This document shows positions 61,262-64,000 of a stretch of DNA of 64,000 nt, one piece after another (the stretch's first letter is position 1; every line of letters starts with the position of its first letter). The position numbers were made by a program, and so were the translations under genes. The notes below the pieces were generated by a model. The model was given only the letters and a program-made list of their open reading frames with translations. It searched no databases and was not told the DNA's origin. Origin of the DNA: Trogon surrucura (Eukaryota; Chordata; Aves; Trogoniformes; Trogonidae); contig CM036636.1 of the NCBI GenBank assembly GCA_020746105.1, forward strand, positions 7,130,001 through 7,194,000. Reading direction: 5' to 3'.

Positions 61262-64000
61262 ATACCAGCAGAAAGACCAAGCACAGGGCAGTGACAGAGG
61301 TGTGAAGATGCCCGGTCCCGGCACTGCCTTAATGCAAATCCTCCACTGACAGCGGTCAGTTCCTTGGGGGGGTTTTGCCCGTCCTGTATTTCATGGATCT
61401 GGAGACACCAGTACAAAGCAGTGAAGCCAAGGCTCGCAATGAGGATCCTCAGCACACGCTGCAGTTCAGCCCTGGGGCTCGCACAGCTCAGGGCTCCCTG
61501 AAGGACCAGCACCTAAGCCAGAACTGCACCATCACGGCACAATACAGGGCTCTAAGGCTTCCGGTGAGAGACAAATAGCCTGATTTTTTAAGCTGCATTT
61601 TTACCTTGAAAAGCAATTTGCAGATCCACGGAGCGATTCTGACAAGCCTCACTGAAACCGCACGTCCTGAGTTTGCAAGAAAGATGCTTTTACCCACCTG
61701 CCAGCCCTGGGACTCTGGTCAGATGAATCTCCTTTCGCTTTATCACCATCATGGCTTAAAAACCTTCTACAAGACAAGTCGGGTCTCCTGTACACTTGCA
61801 GGAACCCTTATGGCTTTCAGAGCAGGGGGGCAGCGGGTGTGTACAGACACACGCCCTGGTACCCAGAGCCCAAGTGCTGCGGGTACAGCCGGGGGGGCTG
61901 CACTGCTGCCATGAGCTTCCTCTCTTCGCAGTAAAATTTAAGGCTGTTAAGAGCGACCAAAGCAAAAAGGCAAGCACCCAAAATTTTCTTTAAGCCCTTC
62001 TTCCAAAAGCTTGGGGAGGAGTGATTCTGAGTTTGGAATAGGAAACCATATGTCGCCCTCGCTCGCTCTCTCTTACGACATTTTCTGGGTTAATATTTTG
62101 ATGTGGATTGCTCTCAGCGGTGCGCAGCTCCCAATTAACCTAGGGACTAATTCAAAAAATGTATTTGTTTCCAAGTAGACATTAAAAACTTCATGAGGAG
62201 GCAACAAATATACAAGAAAGGGAAGAGAACTAAAAGGCTTTGGTTAGAAAATTAAAGTTGTTTGCCATGGCTTGATGGCTTAATCAGTCGATCAATATTG
62301 TTCACAGGGCAGCAGCCATGAGCTGTGATGAAAAATGCATGAGGGGACAAGGGAGACCTGGGAGCAGAAAATTAAAAAGTCAGCCTGTTACATTTGTCCA
62401 ATATTGGCAGAGAAATTAAAGTGGTTTGGGGAGGGGTGCTGGGAGGGAAGAGGGGAGCTGGCTGCATACGCGCTGCATATCTGCTGCGGGTTCCCTTCAC
62501 GAGAAACTTTCACATTAATTAAGTTGCTTTCTTAGCAAAGAGATGGATTTTGTAACCTTTAGCACTCGCAAGCGCCACAAGCGCAGTAGGTGGGGTTTGC
62601 ACACGGGAAAATAAAACGGGATTTCTTCACATCAGGGATTCAATAGGAGACTGCCTCTTCCCATCAGGGTAAGTGATACCAAGGCGCTGCTCGCCAGGGC
62701 GACGCGCGGCGCTTCTCCGGCAGGATTCAGGGAGATTAATGTATCACTGAGCTATAAACAACAATGCTGGAACGACACAGCTCTAACACATACGACAACC
62801 TGAGTCACTGCTGTTTCTGCATGTAGATGAGTTTCCTCTTCTCTCTTCCCGTTCAGTTTGGCTGCTGCCGGTTCTGCAGTGGCGCTTGGCTCGCAGAAGC
62901 ACCGACCAGGAGAAAGGCGGTTCTAGAAGATGCTCTAGAAGAGGCGAGAGCCAACCACTCTTTAGGGATCACAGGCCTTGCTGTTCACCTTAAAGATCTG
63001 AGCTGTTCCAAAAGCTGCAGCAAACTCCAAGGATAAAAAAATCCAAGCAACCCAAGGTCACTCATCCTGCAAATAAAAGCGCTTTTTGTGACCCGTCCCT
63101 TTTAGCAACGGGTGGGAAAGAAAAATAGTAACATCCAAGCTACAAAGCTGAGAAAGAACACTGAGATGCTGTGCTGTGAGAACGGCTTTCGAGTCAGAAT
63201 CTCCCAGTTTCCAATTCCTCACGTTCTAAACCCAGAGTGAGGTTCTGCTGGGCTTGGCAACGCGCATCTCGGAGCCGATCAGGCACCGGCCACCCCGCAT
63301 TCAGACTTGCGGGACACTAAGCTGAGACAAGCACATGCTGCACCCAAACTGCTGAAATTCATCAGCTTTGGAAGAATTTGAACAGTCGAATTCCCCTCCC
63401 TCAAATGGAAACATTCCAACCTGCCACACTTCACGGCTTGCAGGGATAGAAATCACCGCTTCTCCCGGCGAGGGGAGGAGATTCCCTCCCGCTGCAGTTT
63501 TCTGGGGGAAGGAGCGTGACAAACAGGCTTGCGTTGCGCTTCCGTAAGACAATTATTTTTCTACTTAGGTACCTACAGTGAATTTTATTACTCCCCATCA
63601 GGTTCGCCAATTACAGGTTTGAAATTTCAGGCTCAATTAACACACAGGCTGGCTGACGCTGTTTTCTGCAACTAATTATCTCTAAGTGCCAAGACACGAT
63701 TCCACACACGATACTTCAGTGAACTTCAGGATTTGCTTCCTACACCATTATTTAAGTATAAACATAACAGAGCAGACAGCAGTGCCTAAAGCAGGTTGGG
63801 TACCGTTATTATGACCTTTTTACTAACCAAAAAAATACGCTTACGCTATCAGAAATGCAGATCTAATTAGCGCAGTAACGGGACAGATAACGGGGCCGCT
63901 TATTTACGAGGCGCTCTCTCATCTAAGATGAGCACCTTGTTCTGTCTTGGGTGATCTCTGTACCGAGGAGGCTGCTTGGGTCAAATAACAGCACAAAAAG
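61262..64000. other. Upstream flanking DNA, third part: no gene recognised
   Basis: Single-copy sequence after the CR1 end. I see scattered homeodomain-type ATTA cores around 62250-62290 and 62730-62810 and no convincing exon. The neighbouring gene in the direction away from exon 1 must lie beyond 64 kb. Confidence 0.55.
62733..62810. promoter_or_regulatory. Candidate patch with SOX-like and AP-1 motifs
   Basis: AGATTAATG, AAACAACAATG (SOX-type ACAAT core) and a perfect AP-1 site TGAGTCA (62801-62807) within 80 bp. Weak evidence from motif density alone. Confidence 0.2.

Noticed and set aside
1..64000. tRNA, snoRNA, microRNA, rRNA, CRISPR or prokaryotic mobile elements
   Set aside because: Scanning by eye for tRNA A/B boxes, regularly spaced repeats and long hairpins gave nothing convincing. 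A covariance-model search would be needed to exclude small RNAs.

Overview
This window looks like avian nuclear DNA. The recognisable interspersed repeats are almost all CR1 LINE 3' ends, including the CR1 terminal octamer. Repeat density is low and microsatellites are short and few. One strong CpG island is present. There are no operons, ribosome-binding sites, CRISPR arrays, or RNA genes that I can recognise. The species cannot be fixed from the sequence; a bird is most likely and another sauropsid is possible.

Layout. The CpG island at about 29.9-31.1 kb divides the window. Inside it, on the minus strand, lies a short first coding exon (30325 down to 30301). It encodes MSGKIEKA plus the first base of a ninth codon, followed by a canonical splice donor. 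An in-frame stop at 30482-30484 lies upstream of the ATG with no in-frame ATG between, so this is the first possible start in that frame. The N-terminus and the phase-1 junction fit the first exon of RAPGEF1 (C3G, a guanine-nucleotide exchange factor for Rap1), in an isoform that continues into the common DSQRSH exon. This identification is from memory and has not been checked. On that reading, positions 1-30300 are part of a long first intron and positions 31.1-64 kb are 5' flanking sequence. No further coding exon is convincing. The many long open frames are chance products of GC-rich or stop-poor sequence, or belong to a CR1 copy.

Left part (1-30.3 kb): single-copy intron with one clear CR1 fragment (3.86-4.11 kb), a short CR1 tail (14.05 kb), homopolymer tracts and a small CpG-rich patch at 2.3-2.6 kb. 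The + strand is enriched in A+C here. This is the skew expected of the template strand in a gene transcribed from the minus strand.

Right part (31.1-64 kb): GC-richer flanking DNA without this skew. It holds a duplicated 113/114-bp repeat (31.2 and 32.15 kb), an old CR1/L3-like fragment (38.7 kb), a CR1 3' end (60.8-61.26 kb), a poly-C/poly-G pair at 40.5-40.7 kb, and an AT-rich minisatellite (57.26-57.37 kb). Several AT-rich patches are dense in homeodomain, POU or CCAAT motifs and could be conserved enhancers. CTCF-like motifs occur at the promoter (30.60 kb), 33.0 kb, 34.1 kb and 42.27 kb. A 51-bp exon-like segment at 57.15 kb and a strong 3' splice site at 40.80 kb are the best candidates for an unannotated transcript upstream of the gene. 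I saw no evidence of an unprecedented system. The most informative observations are the promoter architecture, the strand asymmetry and the candidate regulatory patches.
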